From Thiovibrio sp964588325 (lineage in GTDB: Bacteria > Desulfobacterota > Desulfobulbia > Desulfobulbales > Desulfurivibrionaceae), in NCBI GenBank assembly GCA_964588325.1, contig CAZPOR010000002.1:1-64000 (forward strand): a stretch of DNA of 64,000 nucleotides, in the 5' to 3' direction. Positions 24,863 through 33,109 of the stretch are shown in pieces. The notes beneath the pieces are model-generated. The model was not told the DNA's origin. It did no database searches and saw nothing but the letters and a program-made list of their open reading frames with translations. The stretch's first letter is position 1, and the number at the start of each line of letters is the position of its first letter. Both the position numbers and the translations under genes were made by a program.

Positions 24863-24918
24863 CTTTACCGAACCTTTACCGCCATTAACAACACCTTTAC
24901 GGACAGTTGCGATATGCT
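24863..24918 (+). promoter_or_regulatory. Repeat-type activator site and promoter of the nap operon
   Basis: TTTACCG at 24864-24870 and 24875-24881, CATTAACA, TTTACGG at 24896-24902 and a -10-like TATGCT at 24913-24918 repeat the nrfHA arrangement base for base in spacing (11, 21 and 17 bases start to start). The leader to napM is about 160 bases. In the rest of 24619-25087 I see only the nrf terminators. Confidence 0.7.
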
Positions 24919-25087
24919 GAACTCTATCGGAGGCGTGAGAACTTAGCCGCGGGCACGCCAGCGCGATCAAAGGCATGGCCGCCATCGCGGCCTGCCCGGC
25001 ATCCCGCGGCCCGTTTCTTTTTTCCGGGGACGTTCCCCGGGCAAACGTGACCATCGTCGCTGCCGCGCTCGATGGGAAGGAGGGATC

Positions 25088-25465
25088 ATGAAGCGATTGC
25101 TCGTACTGATTGGCTTGTGTCTGCTCATGCCGCCGCAGGTGGCGCTGGGAGCCGCGGGAAAACATCCGGCCATTCCGGGGAGCCGGGAATGCGGCGAATG
25201 CCACGGAGACCAGGAAAAGGCCTGGTTTGACGGAAAACACGGGTTGATGAACGTCAAATGTATCGTCTGCCATGGCTCGACAGACAAAAATTTTACAGCC
25301 AGCCCCGGCCCTGGGGCCTGTCGCGGCTGCCATGCCGATCAGGTTGCCCAGGCGCAAAAGAGCAAAGAAAAAGAGGGGAAGAGCTGCTTTCCCTGTCATG
25401 ACCCCCATGCCGTCACGGTACAGGGTGGGGCGGCCACGCCGTATCACACACAGGGAGGCAGATAA
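25088..25465 (+). CDS. napM: Tetraheme cytochrome c NapM-like
   Basis: The 125-residue protein has a signal peptide (MKRLLVLIGLCLLMPPQVALG) and four heme sites: CGECH, CIVCH, CRGCH and CFPCH. It sits directly before napA, with two bases between stop and start. The position and size match NapM of the Desulfovibrio desulfuricans nap operon (napCMADGH), which is thought to feed electrons to NapA. NapB and NapC are both absent here, so this cytochrome is the best candidate for direct donor. A strong AAGGAGG site precedes the ATG. Confidence 0.82.
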   Translation: MKRLLVLIGLCLLMPPQVALGAAGKHPAIPGSRECGECHGDQEKAWFDGKHGLMNVKCIVCHGSTDKNFTASPGPGACRGCHADQVAQAQKSKEKEGKSCFPCHDPHAVTVQGGAATPYHTQGGR

Positions 25466-25467
25466 CC

Positions 25468-27786
25468 ATGAAACTGACACGAAGAGAACTCATGAAATAT
25501 TCGGCCGCCCTGGCCGCCGCTTCGGCCATCGGTCTTGATCTGCCAATGCCCAAGGGAGTGCTGGCTGCGGCCGGTGAGCCGGATAAATGGGTGAAGGGAG
25601 TCTGCCGTTACTGCGGGGCCGGCTGCGGCGTCTACACCGGGGTCAAGGGCGGCAGGGTCGTGGCGGTGAAGGGCGACAAGGACAATTGGAACAAGGGGTT
25701 CCTCTGCCTCAAGGGCAATTTTCTCCCCGCCATCCTCTACGCGCCGGATCGGTTGCAGTATCCCCTGCTCCGCAAGGGCAACAGATTCGTCCGTATCTCC
25801 TGGGAGCAGGCCATGACCGTCATGGTCGATAAATTCCATGACTCCATCCGCAAGAACGGCCCCAACTCGGTGGCCTTCTACGGCTCCGGCCAATCGTACA
25901 CCGAAGAATCCTATTTTATCAACAAGCTGTTCAAGGGGGGGCTGGGCACCAACAATATCGACGGCAACCCCAGGCTGTGCATGGCTTCCGCCGCGGTCGG
26001 CTACGTCTCGACCTTCGGCAAGGACGAGCCCATGGGCGCCTACGACGACATCAACCATGCCGATTGTTTTTTCATCATCGGCTCCAACATGGCCGAGGCC
26101 CATCCGGTTATTTTCCGGATGCTGAACGAGCGCAAGCAAAAGGGCAAGGACGTGAAAATCATCATGGCCGACCCCCGAAAAACCCTGTCCGCCAGGATCG
26201 CGGACCTGCATATGAGCTTCACCCCCGGCACTGATCTGGCGATTTTGAACGCCATGGCCCATGTGATCATCAAGGAAAAGCTCCACAACAAAGATTTTGT
26301 CGATAAGCACACGCTCTTTAAAACCATGGTAGATCCGGGGCCGCCGCCCAAGATCGCCAAGGTAACCTGGGACGAGTATGTCAAATTCCTTGCAGACTAC
26401 ACCCCGGAGGCCGCCGAGAAGATCTCCGGCTGCCCGGCAGCGGAGATCGTCAAGGCAGCGCGCTGGTTCGCGACCTCCAAGGCGACCATGAGTTTTTGGT
26501 GCATGGGTTTGAACCAGCGGACCCGCGGCGTTTGGGCCAACAACATGGTGCACAACCTGCATCTGCTCACCGGCCAGATCTGCCGGCCGGGCGCCACCAC
26601 CTTTTCCCTCACCGGTCAGCCCAATGCCTGCGGCGGCGTCCGCGACGGCGGGTTGTTGAGCCATCTGCTGCCCTACGGGCGGTTGGTGGCCAACGAAAAG
26701 GACCGGGCGGAGATGGAGAAGTTCTGGGGGGTGCCCGCAGGCAGAATCCAGCCCAAGCCGGGGCTCACGGCCATGGAGATGTTCCAGGCGGTGAACAGCG
26801 GCGCCACCCGCTGTCTCTGGGTCGCCTGCACCAATCCCGGCCAGAGCCTGCCCAACGTGGACGTCTACCGCAAGGGCATGGCCGCGACGGATTCTTTTTT
26901 GGTGGTGTCCGAGGCCTACCACCCGACGAGAACCTCGGAGCTTGCCGATCTGGTTTTGCCGGCCGCCCTCTGGGTGGAGAAGGACGGCACCTACGGACAA
27001 TCCGAGCGGCGCTACCAGTACGTGGAAAAGGCCATAAATCCGCCGGGCGAAGCGCGGCCGGATCTTTCGGTGATGATCGACTTCGCCAACCGGCTTATGG
27101 CTAAGCTGGGCCGGGGGGATGAGGGGAAGAGGCTCTTTGGCTACAAAGATTCCGAGGAGGTCTGGAATGAGATCCGCCTCTGCTCCAAGGGCACGGCCTA
27201 TGATTTCATGGGCATGACCCGGGCCCGGATGAAAAAGGAGCATGGCCTGCAGTGGCCTTGCCCCACCGAGGACCATCCCGGCACGGTAAGGCGCTACACC
27301 TCGGAATACGACGTGCTGGTCAAGCAGCAGGACCCCAAGGCCGAGGGCATTCTCTTCTACAGCGCCAAACCGGACGACAACCGGGTAACCATCTGGCTCA
27401 GGCCCCACAAGGGACCGGCCGAGCCGCCCGATGCCGAATACCCTTTCGCCCTGACCACCGGCCGCCAGATCGAGCATTGGCACACCGGAACCATGACCCT
27501 CAAGGTGCCGGAGCTCAAACGCTCGGCCCCGGACGCCTATGTGGAGATCAACCCCAGAGACGCCGCCAAGGTCGGGGTCAAAAACAAGGACAAGGTCAAG
27601 GTGACCTCCCGCAGGGGAAGCATCGTCCTGGAGGCCAAGGTGGTGGATGTGCCGCGCGACGGGCTGGTGTTCATGCCCATGCACTATCCGGACCGGATGA
27701 TCAACTCCTTGACCACCGATGCCTACGACGCCATGTCCAAGCAGCCGGAATTCAAGATCTGCGCCGTAAAGTTAGAAAAAGTGTAG
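25468..27786 (+). CDS. napA: Periplasmic nitrate reductase catalytic subunit NapA
   Basis: The 772-residue molybdoenzyme has a Tat signal (TRRELMKYSAALAAASAIG, residues 4-22). The [4Fe-4S] motif is CRYCGAGCG near 47-55 with the fourth Cys in KGFLCLKGN near 83. The bis-MGD domains follow, with the likely molybdenum-ligand Cys in DGNPRLCMAS near 171. The length is close to the monomeric Desulfovibrio NapA (about 720-755), shorter than the NapAB type. It reduces nitrate to nitrite in the periplasm. The neighbours napD, napG and napH support the nitrate assignment over a formate dehydrogenase, which has a different ligand context. Confidence 0.92.
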   Translation: MKLTRRELMKYSAALAAASAIGLDLPMPKGVLAAAGEPDKWVKGVCRYCGAGCGVYTGVKGGRVVAVKGDKDNWNKGFLCLKGNFLPAILYAPDRLQYPLLRKGNRFVRISWEQAMTVMVDKFHDSIRKNGPNSVAFYGSGQSYTEESYFINKLFKGGLGTNNIDGNPRLCMASAAVGYVSTFGKDEPMGAYDDINHADCFFIIGSNMAEAHPVIFRMLNERKQKGKDVKIIMADPRKTLSARIADLHMSFTPGTDLAILNAMAHVIIKEKLHNKDFVDKHTLFKTMVDPGPPPKIAKVTWDEYVKFLADYTPEAAEKISGCPAAEIVKAARWFATSKATMSFWCMGLNQRTRGVWANNMVHNLHLLTGQICRPGATTFSLTGQPNACGGVRDGGLLSHLLPYGRLVANEKDRAEMEKFWGVPAGRIQPKPGLTAMEMFQAVNSGATRCLWVACTNPGQSLPNVDVYRKGMAATDSFLVVSEAYHPTRTSELADLVLPAALWVEKDGTYGQSERRYQYVEKAINPPGEARPDLSVMIDFANRLMAKLGRGDEGKRLFGYKDSEEVWNEIRLCSKGTAYDFMGMTRARMKKEHGLQWPCPTEDHPGTVRRYTSEYDVLVKQQDPKAEGILFYSAKPDDNRVTIWLRPHKGPAEPPDAEYPFALTTGRQIEHWHTGTMTLKVPELKRSAPDAYVEINPRDAAKVGVKNKDKVKVTSRRGSIVLEAKVVDVPRDGLVFMPMHYPDRMINSLTTDAYDAMSKQPEFKICAVKLEKV

Positions 27787-27932
27787 TAACTGCCCAGCAG
27801 CGCCGCATCTGCGTTGCAGTCTCGTTGCGCTCGCTTAGCTGTCATCGGCCTGCTCATGTGTGCACTAGCACACTTCGCAGACCTCTTCCTAGCAGCTACG
27901 GCAGCAGCGAAGCGGCGCTGCTGAACAGTTAC
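27786..27932. repeat. Dispersed palindromic repeat, copy A (inside the nap operon)
   Basis: The outer arms read GTAACTGCCCAGCAGCGCCG at the left and its near-complement ending in GCTGCTGAACAGTTAC at the right. The centre has the family core TCATCGGCCTGCTC and an inner hairpin TGTGC-AC-TAGCACA. It overlaps the last base of the napA stop and ends about 90 bases before napD, which may affect expression of napDGH. Related copies are at 34838, 45057 and 58072. Confidence 0.88.
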
Positions 27933-28030
27933 GGTTCTTAGGAATTGTTTGAACAGTAAGCTCCCCCTCCCCCGCCAGGTAAGCGCAGACTCCGAGGGGG
28001 AGGGAACTTTATCAAAAAACGGTGAAAAAA

Positions 28031-28258
28031 ATGGCGATTGCAAGCGTGGTGGTGGCAACGGAGGCAGGGGCGGCCGAGGCAGTGCTGGCCGATCTGGCCC
28101 GGTTGCCCAATACCGAGGTGTACGGCAGCAAGGAAAATGAGATCGTCACGGTCATCGAGGCCGAATCGGTCGCAGCCCTGACCGAGGGGTTGCAGCGGCT
28201 GGCCGCGGTGGCACAGGTGGTCGGGGTCTATCCCGTCTACGCAGGCGCTGATGAGTAA
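28031..28258 (+). CDS. napD: NapD chaperone
   Basis: The 75-residue protein has the NapD pattern: an AIASVVVAT start, then PNTEVYGSKENEIVTVIEA in the middle, giving the ferredoxin-like fold. NapD binds the Tat signal of NapA and helps its maturation in the cytoplasm. The start is uncertain: ATG 28031 has a weak GGTGA upstream, while a GTG at 28022 adds three residues (MKK). It overlaps napG by eight bases. Its distance from napA, caused by the repeat element, is unusual for a nap operon. Confidence 0.82.
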   Translation: MAIASVVVATEAGAAEAVLADLARLPNTEVYGSKENEIVTVIEAESVAALTEGLQRLAAVAQVVGVYPVYAGADE

Positions 28259-28730
28259 GCATTTTTTACGGCCGCCGGGCGCGGTGGCGGAGACGGAGTT
28301 TTCCGGCCGCTGCATCCGCTGCGGAAAATGCGCGTTAGCCTGCCCCTATCGGGCGATCCGGATCGCCGGTCTGCTCGACGGACTGGAGATCATGGGCACG
28401 CCGGTCATCCTGGCCCGGAAATCCCCCTGCTATCTCTGTCTGAAGTGTGTGGTGGTATGCCCGTCCGGTGCCTTGGACAGCAGGGTGAAAAAACGGGAAC
28501 AGGTCCGGATGGGGACTGCGCGCCTCAATAAAAAGGAGTGCCTGAACTGGCAGGGAACCTTCTGCCGGAGCTGTTACGACCATTGCCCCCTTTTCAATGA
28601 GGCGATCACCATGGACAGCGAGCTGCGGCCGGTGGTGAACGAGAAAAAATGCGTGGGCTGCGGGATCTGCGAGCATGTCTGTCCCGCCGATCCCGCGGCC
28701 ATTATCGTAACCCCCAGGGGGGAAGGATGA
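28251..28730 (+). CDS. napG: NapG-like ferredoxin (four 4Fe-4S sites)
   Basis: The 159-residue soluble protein has four cysteine clusters: CIRCGKCALACP, CYLCLKCVVVCP, a split CLNW...CRSCYDHCP, and CVGCGICEHVCP. This is the NapG/MauM pattern, although I see no Tat signal, which canonical NapG carries; a NapF-like cytoplasmic protein is the alternative. Placement directly before napH and overlapping both neighbours (napD by eight bases, napH by four) favours NapG. It would pass electrons from the NapH membrane subunit toward NapA or NapM. Without an export signal the electron route needs care. Confidence 0.78.
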   Translation: MSKHFLRPPGAVAETEFSGRCIRCGKCALACPYRAIRIAGLLDGLEIMGTPVILARKSPCYLCLKCVVVCPSGALDSRVKKREQVRMGTARLNKKECLNWQGTFCRSCYDHCPLFNEAITMDSELRPVVNEKKCVGCGICEHVCPADPAAIIVTPRGEG

Positions 28731-29521
28731 AGATTACCCCGATCCGCAGAACCGTCCAGATTCTTTCCCTCGCCGGGATGGTGGCGGTGCCGCTGCTCAA
28801 CAGCCGGGGAATCAGCGCGGTGAGCGGCAGCTTCTATTCCGTGGAAATTGGCCCACTGCTGCTCACCGATCCGCTCATCGCCCTCCAGCCCCTGCTTGCC
28901 ACCATGACCATCGACCCCACCCTCCTGGACTCGGCCCTGATCCCGATCGGCCTCGCCCTGATTTTGGGGAGAGTCTTTTGCGGTTGGGTGTGCCCCCAGA
29001 ATACCCTGTCCGAGCTGTTCGACGCAGTGGGCGCCAGGCTGGGGTTAACCCGGCTGTGGACGCTCGCCCCGAGGCCGATAACCCGCTACGCGGTGCTGGC
29101 CCTGATCCTTGCCGCCACCCTGCTTTTCGGATTCCCCCTGGCCAGCCTGCTCTCGGCTCCGGGGATCATTTCGGTCCAGACCGCCCGGCTCATCTACGAA
29201 AGAACCGTGGGGCTGGAGCTGGCGCTCATCGGGACCATCATCCTGGCCGAACTCTTTGTGGTCCGCAGGGTCTGGTGCAACCACCTCTGTCCGGTGGGCA
29301 GCATGCTCAGTCTGTTCCGTTTCAGGAAAACCATGCGGGTCGTCATGGCCGAGGAGGGGGAAAACACCTGTCTCCATTGCCGAGAATGCGCCAAGGCATG
29401 TCAGCTCGACCTCAATCCCATGGCGGGAAATATTGCCCCCCAGTGCCATAACTGCGGCGCCTGCATCGACGCCTGCCAGGAAATGACCGGGGAACGCAGG
29501 CCGCTTTCCTTCCGGTTTTAG
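28727..29521 (+). CDS. napH: NapH-like quinol dehydrogenase membrane subunit
   Basis: The 264-residue protein has about four membrane helices and the NapH signatures: two CxxxCP pairs (CGWVCPQNTLSE near 86 and CNHLCPVGSMLSLF near 188) and two C-terminal 4Fe-4S ferredoxin motifs (CLHCRECAKACQLD and CHNCGACIDACQE). NapGH forms an alternative quinol dehydrogenase to NapC; with NapC absent here it is probably the only quinol entry to Nap. The start at 28727 overlaps napG (ATGA), and GGGGAAGG is upstream. An extended frame beginning at 28649 lies inside napG and is rejected. Confidence 0.9.
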   Translation: MKITPIRRTVQILSLAGMVAVPLLNSRGISAVSGSFYSVEIGPLLLTDPLIALQPLLATMTIDPTLLDSALIPIGLALILGRVFCGWVCPQNTLSELFDAVGARLGLTRLWTLAPRPITRYAVLALILAATLLFGFPLASLLSAPGIISVQTARLIYERTVGLELALIGTIILAELFVVRRVWCNHLCPVGSMLSLFRFRKTMRVVMAEEGENTCLHCRECAKACQLDLNPMAGNIAPQCHNCGACIDACQEMTGERRPLSFRF

Positions 29522-29554
29522 ATCCGGTGGCCCTTTCTGCGTTTCCCTTTTTTC

Positions 29555-29610
29555 TTGCCCGCTCCTCGCAAAAGGATTAGACTTGAACCATAAATATTTT
29601 TCTGGTTCAA
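29555..29610 (+). promoter_or_regulatory. VapBC promoter with autorepression operator
   Basis: TTGCCC (29555-29560) and TAGACT (29578-29583) are spaced by 17 bases. An inverted repeat TTGAACCA at 29583-29590 and TGGTTCAA at 29603-29610, centres 20 bases apart (two helix turns), covers the transcription start. This is the standard layout for repression by the antitoxin or TA complex. Confidence 0.72.
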
Positions 29611-29623
29611 AAGGAGGTCGGCC

Positions 29624-29881
29624 ATGAAATCCATCACTATTCACAATCTCGATGATCCGCTGAACAGTCTGATCCGGGAAAAGGCAAAAAACGAGGGGTT
29701 GAGCCTTAACAACACCATCAAAAAACTGCTGGCCGAAGCCCTTGGCCTCTCGCTCAAAAAGGGTGAGGGCCGCGGGAAGGATTTCCTCGATCTCTTCGGG
29801 GTTTGGTCGAAAGAGGAGGTAAAGGAGTTCAATAAACAGGTCGGTGATCTTGAAAAGATTGACCGGGAAGACTGGGCGTGA
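29624..29881 (+). CDS. VapB/FitA-type antitoxin
   Basis: The 85-residue protein starts with a ribbon-helix-helix DNA-binding domain (KSITIHNLDDPLNSLIREKAKNEGLSLNNTIKKLLAEALG, FitA-like). A C-terminal toxin-neutralising tail ends in KEFNKQVGDLEKIDREDWA. It would repress its own promoter through the operator just upstream and block the adjacent PIN toxin. AAAGGAGG precedes the ATG, and the coding sequence overlaps the toxin start (GTGA). The module is a stand-alone toxin-antitoxin pair between napH and the GHKL gene. Confidence 0.88.
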   Translation: MKSITIHNLDDPLNSLIREKAKNEGLSLNNTIKKLLAEALGLSLKKGEGRGKDFLDLFGVWSKEEVKEFNKQVGDLEKIDREDWA

Positions 29882-30279
29882 AGAAAATCGTTCTGGACAC
29901 CAACTGTTACACCGCATTTCTGGCCGGTGACGCAAGGGTGCTCGCTGCCCTGGCCGACGCGGAGATCGTCTTTCTCTCGGTTTTTGTCCTGGGCGAGCTT
30001 TTTGCCGGGTTCAAAGGCGGCAGCAGGGAGGCGGCAAACCATGAACTCCTCGAACGCTTTTTGAAAAAACCCACGGTGCAGGTACTGAACGCCACCGCCG
30101 AAACCGCCTCTGTTTTCGGTCAACTCAAGGCCGCCCTCAAAAAGGCGGGAACGCCGCTGCCCATCAACGATGTGTGGATCGCCGCCCATGCCGTTGAAAC
30201 CGGCGCCTCCATCGTGAGCTACGACAACCATTTCGAGAAGATCATCGGGCTCAAAATCTGGCAATCCCGCACCGCTTGA
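29878..30279 (+). CDS. VapC-type PIN-domain toxin
   Basis: The 133-residue protein has the PIN nuclease fold with acidic metal ligands: Asp in VLDTNCYTAFL (residue 7), Glu in LGELFAGF near 40, Asp in INDVWIAAHA near 99 and Asp in SYDNHFEKI near 117. VapC toxins cut tRNA or rRNA. The start is GTG 29878, overlapping the antitoxin stop by four bases, the usual coupling. All key residues are present, so the toxin should be active. Confidence 0.9.
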   Translation: MKKIVLDTNCYTAFLAGDARVLAALADAEIVFLSVFVLGELFAGFKGGSREAANHELLERFLKKPTVQVLNATAETASVFGQLKAALKKAGTPLPINDVWIAAHAVETGASIVSYDNHFEKIIGLKIWQSRTA

Positions 30280-30350
30280 TCAAGCTGCGAAAATAGCGAG
30301 GTGTCCCGCTTTTTTCCGGGCCGAACTTTTCTTGGCCCGGAGGATCTGAC

Positions 30351-32342
30351 TTACCCTCCAATCCCAAGCTTCTCGAAGAACGCTCTATGCCGTTGTTTTG
30401 CATCCAGAATGATCTTGTCAAAGGCAACAATTTCGACATGGGCATTAAGACGGGGGTTGTAGTTATAATATCCAAGCTCCCCCTGAAGGATGGCGTAGCC
30501 ACCGTTCTCGGCAAACTCTTTGACTTGAGTGGTGATGTCACAAATGGCATAGCAATAGAAGCGGGTCGTGGCATCCACGGTGACTTGTCGACCGTTCGCC
30601 AGCCCTATACCTTTGTCGCGGATTTCTCTCACATACCTGAATAGTTGTTTGACAGGGTCTTCATCAAAGTTCGTCCTCTTGGGTTTTTTGAACTCAAGTA
30701 GTGACACCGCCCGAGCTCTGCGGTCATCCCCGATTTCTGAGAACACGACAACATCGGGCCGCTCTTTGCTATTGGAGGTGATGACATCGCACAGCCGTTT
30801 GTCGGACGCGGCATAGGTGTGGAAGGCAAGCAATTCGTCAATCAGCCAGAGATTGTGGTTTTCATAACCGATGGTGTCGGTGTCGGTCTTGCGTGGGAAT
30901 ATGATGTCATGGACGATGTCTTCATTGAAGTACTTGCCATCCGTGTTCAGACAAAGCTTTTTGTCCAAAAGATCAATGATCATCTTGCGAAACAGCACAT
31001 ACCCCGCCAGTTGATCTTTTTGAAAATCCTCCAGCTTTTCGGTGAGTTCCTTGTACTGTCCGGAAATCTCGTCGATACTTTTCGCCTGAGTTCGAAGTAG
31101 CTTCTCGCTACTCTGCCTGATCTCGTATTCTGCCTTTCCCTTGAAGGCATAGAGGGTTTGTGTCAATTTTTCATTGGACGTGTTGAGTTCGAACTCTTTC
31201 ATAACCTCGGGGCAATATTTTACGACCGCCCGCAGCATGGGGGATTGGTCCTGGACGAGCTTTGAAATTCGGTCCGCTTTCTGGGTTTCGGTGGATTCGA
31301 TCATGATCGCAAGATGAGCCCGTGTCCGGGTCACGGCCTCATTTTCGATCTGTTCCATGGATATGTATTCTGGATTATAGGGATCGTATTTGCCGGGAAT
31401 AGTGAACTCCTGGCGGTATTGATCGACATTTTCATCAAGGAAGGGGGAGGTAATATATGCTGAGTAAAAGAATTTTCGCCCTTCATCGTCGAATTGGATA
31501 GAAGTTCCCAGCAGGCTGCCGATGGGGCGGCTTTTAACATCTCTGCCGTCGGCGCAATAGACGAACTGGTGTGTCTTGGCGTGGGTTCCGTAGAGGCGGA
31601 TGTGATGCATGGTGAAGGTTTTATCTTCAAGGCTGAATTCATCCTTCACAATATGGCTTTCGATCTCATGGTAAAGGTCGTGCAGAATGATGATCTGGTC
31701 ATCCACATCGTCTATGACTTTTATTGCGGGGGCTAAGTCACTAATGAATCTGGTGAGGCAATGTTCCAAAATGCGTTGAGCAATTTTGGAGGATTTTTTA
31801 TAGGCACTCGGTTGCTTCCGATACTCTTCATGAAAACCGATCAGGCGGACAACGGTATTAGGTTGCCATTGGGGGGCAGTCGAGTAGGGCAATTCCTGAA
31901 CTCCATCGGCAATGGTGAACTCGATATTCCGCCCGTCGAGGGTGTTACAAGGTTTCCGGTAAACGCTGGTGATGGACACCCGGTCGAATGCCTTGAGCCA
32001 AAGAAAGCGACCTACCCCTTTTCCTCCCAAATCTAATTTGTAAATCGACTCCGCTGTTTCGAAGGACTCGAAGTTTTTATCATTAAAACCGATGCCGTTG
32101 TCCTCGATCTCGAAGCCAGTGATCTTTGGAAGGTGCTCTTCGTCACCAAAGGGGATGCTAACTTGCCGCATGTCTCGCTTGATTCGTATAGTAATCAAGC
32201 CTTGTTTGACATCGCCTGCCTCTTCAATGGCCTGGATGGAATTTATCACTGCTTCGAAGAGTGGCAACAATGCCTCGGATTTGAAGTGGCGGAGATTGCG
32301 GATTTTTCCGGCAAGGCTCGTTTTAAGCGTGACATCAGACAT
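30351..32342 (-). CDS. GHKL ATPase fused to a PD-(D/E)XK-like nuclease domain
   Basis: The protein (about 663 residues from this start) has all GHKL ATPase boxes: N box LFEAVINS near 28-35, G1 box EDNGIGF near 80-86 and G2 box GGKGVGRF near 105. A middle coiled-coil-like part follows (EKLLRTQAKSIDEISGQYKEL). The C-terminal domain carries RPDVVVFSE and SLLEFKKPKR, a PD-(D/E)XK-type pattern (Asp, then Glu-x-Lys). No MutL, Hsp90 or topoisomerase signature fits. Base composition is lower than the neighbours (about 45% GC in a stretch I counted), which suggests transfer. ATPase-nuclease fusions of this sort often act in phage defence; that is inference. Starts at 32387 (ATG) and 32390 (TTG) are possible; 32342 was chosen because AAGGA lies eight bases upstream. 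Confidence 0.75.
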   Translation of the reverse strand: MSDVTLKTSLAGKIRNLRHFKSEALLPLFEAVINSIQAIEEAGDVKQGLITIRIKRDMRQVSIPFGDEEHLPKITGFEIEDNGIGFNDKNFESFETAESIYKLDLGGKGVGRFLWLKAFDRVSITSVYRKPCNTLDGRNIEFTIADGVQELPYSTAPQWQPNTVVRLIGFHEEYRKQPSAYKKSSKIAQRILEHCLTRFISDLAPAIKVIDDVDDQIIILHDLYHEIESHIVKDEFSLEDKTFTMHHIRLYGTHAKTHQFVYCADGRDVKSRPIGSLLGTSIQFDDEGRKFFYSAYITSPFLDENVDQYRQEFTIPGKYDPYNPEYISMEQIENEAVTRTRAHLAIMIESTETQKADRISKLVQDQSPMLRAVVKYCPEVMKEFELNTSNEKLTQTLYAFKGKAEYEIRQSSEKLLRTQAKSIDEISGQYKELTEKLEDFQKDQLAGYVLFRKMIIDLLDKKLCLNTDGKYFNEDIVHDIIFPRKTDTDTIGYENHNLWLIDELLAFHTYAASDKRLCDVITSNSKERPDVVVFSEIGDDRRARAVSLLEFKKPKRTNFDEDPVKQLFRYVREIRDKGIGLANGRQVTVDATTRFYCYAICDITTQVKEFAENGGYAILQGELGYYNYNPRLNAHVEIVAFDKIILDAKQRHRAFFEKLGIGG

Positions 32343-32410
32343 CTTCTCTGTCCTTTTTGTTGGGCGAGGCCCCAAATAAATAGACATCAAGCGCCCCTTC
32401 CGGGTTTCCG

Positions 32411-33109
32411 CTATCCCTCAAACCGGTACCCCCGCCCCGGCACCGTGACGATATAGCGCGGTTCGGCCGGGTTGGCTTCGATCTTCTGGCGGAGGTGCTG
32501 GATGTGCACGTCGATGACCCGGCTCCAAGAGTAGAGCTTGGCGTCGCTCCAGAGGCATTGCCGGATCTCTTCCCTGGTCACCAGGTTATTGCGATTCTCC
32601 ACCAGGCAGGCGAGGACCTGGAACTCCTTGGGGGTGAGGGCGACGGACGCGCCCCGGACCGTTATCTCCTGGTTGCGCAGGTCGATGGTAAGATCCCCGG
32701 CGTTGATCAGGCTGGGCTGGACGGGTTGGGCGACCGGCCGCAGCCTGGCGCGGATGCGCGCTAGAAGTTCGCGGGTTTCAAAGGGCTTGACCATGTAGTC
32801 GTCCGCCCCCAGCTCCAGGCCGATGACCTTGTCGGAAACCTTGTCCTTGGCGCTGAGCATAATAACCGGCAGGGTGGGATGCAGCGATTTCAGGGCGCAG
32901 CAGAATTCCAACCCGTCGCCGTCGGGCAGCATCAGGTCGAGAAGCACCAGATCGGGTAGGCGTTCGGCGAGGATGGCCCGGGCCGCGGCCAAGGAGTCGG
33001 CGGTGAGCAGGCTGAAGCCGTGCAGCTCAAGATTCGCCTTGAGCACCTTGAGGATATCCTGGTCATCGTCGATGGCCAGCAAGGTGGCCGATGGTGCTCT
33101 GGGTTCCAT
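32411..33109 (-). CDS. OmpR/PhoB-type response regulator
   Basis: The 232-residue regulator has a receiver domain (acidic pocket DDDQD near 15, phospho-Asp in LVLLDLMLPDGDG near 58, Lys in VKPFETREL near 109). A winged-helix DNA-binding domain follows (TPKEFQVLACLVENRNNLVTREE and the C-terminal YIVTVPGRGYRF). It overlaps the upstream kinase gene (TAATG), so the two form a two-component pair. Regulators of this class bind tandem direct repeats spaced about 11 bases apart, the same spacing seen before nrfH and napM; whether this regulator uses those sites is untested. Confidence 0.95.
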   Translation of the reverse strand: MEPRAPSATLLAIDDDQDILKVLKANLELHGFSLLTADSLAAARAILAERLPDLVLLDLMLPDGDGLEFCCALKSLHPTLPVIMLSAKDKVSDKVIGLELGADDYMVKPFETRELLARIRARLRPVAQPVQPSLINAGDLTIDLRNQEITVRGASVALTPKEFQVLACLVENRNNLVTREEIRQCLWSDAKLYSWSRVIDVHIQHLRQKIEANPAEPRYIVTVPGRGYRFEG

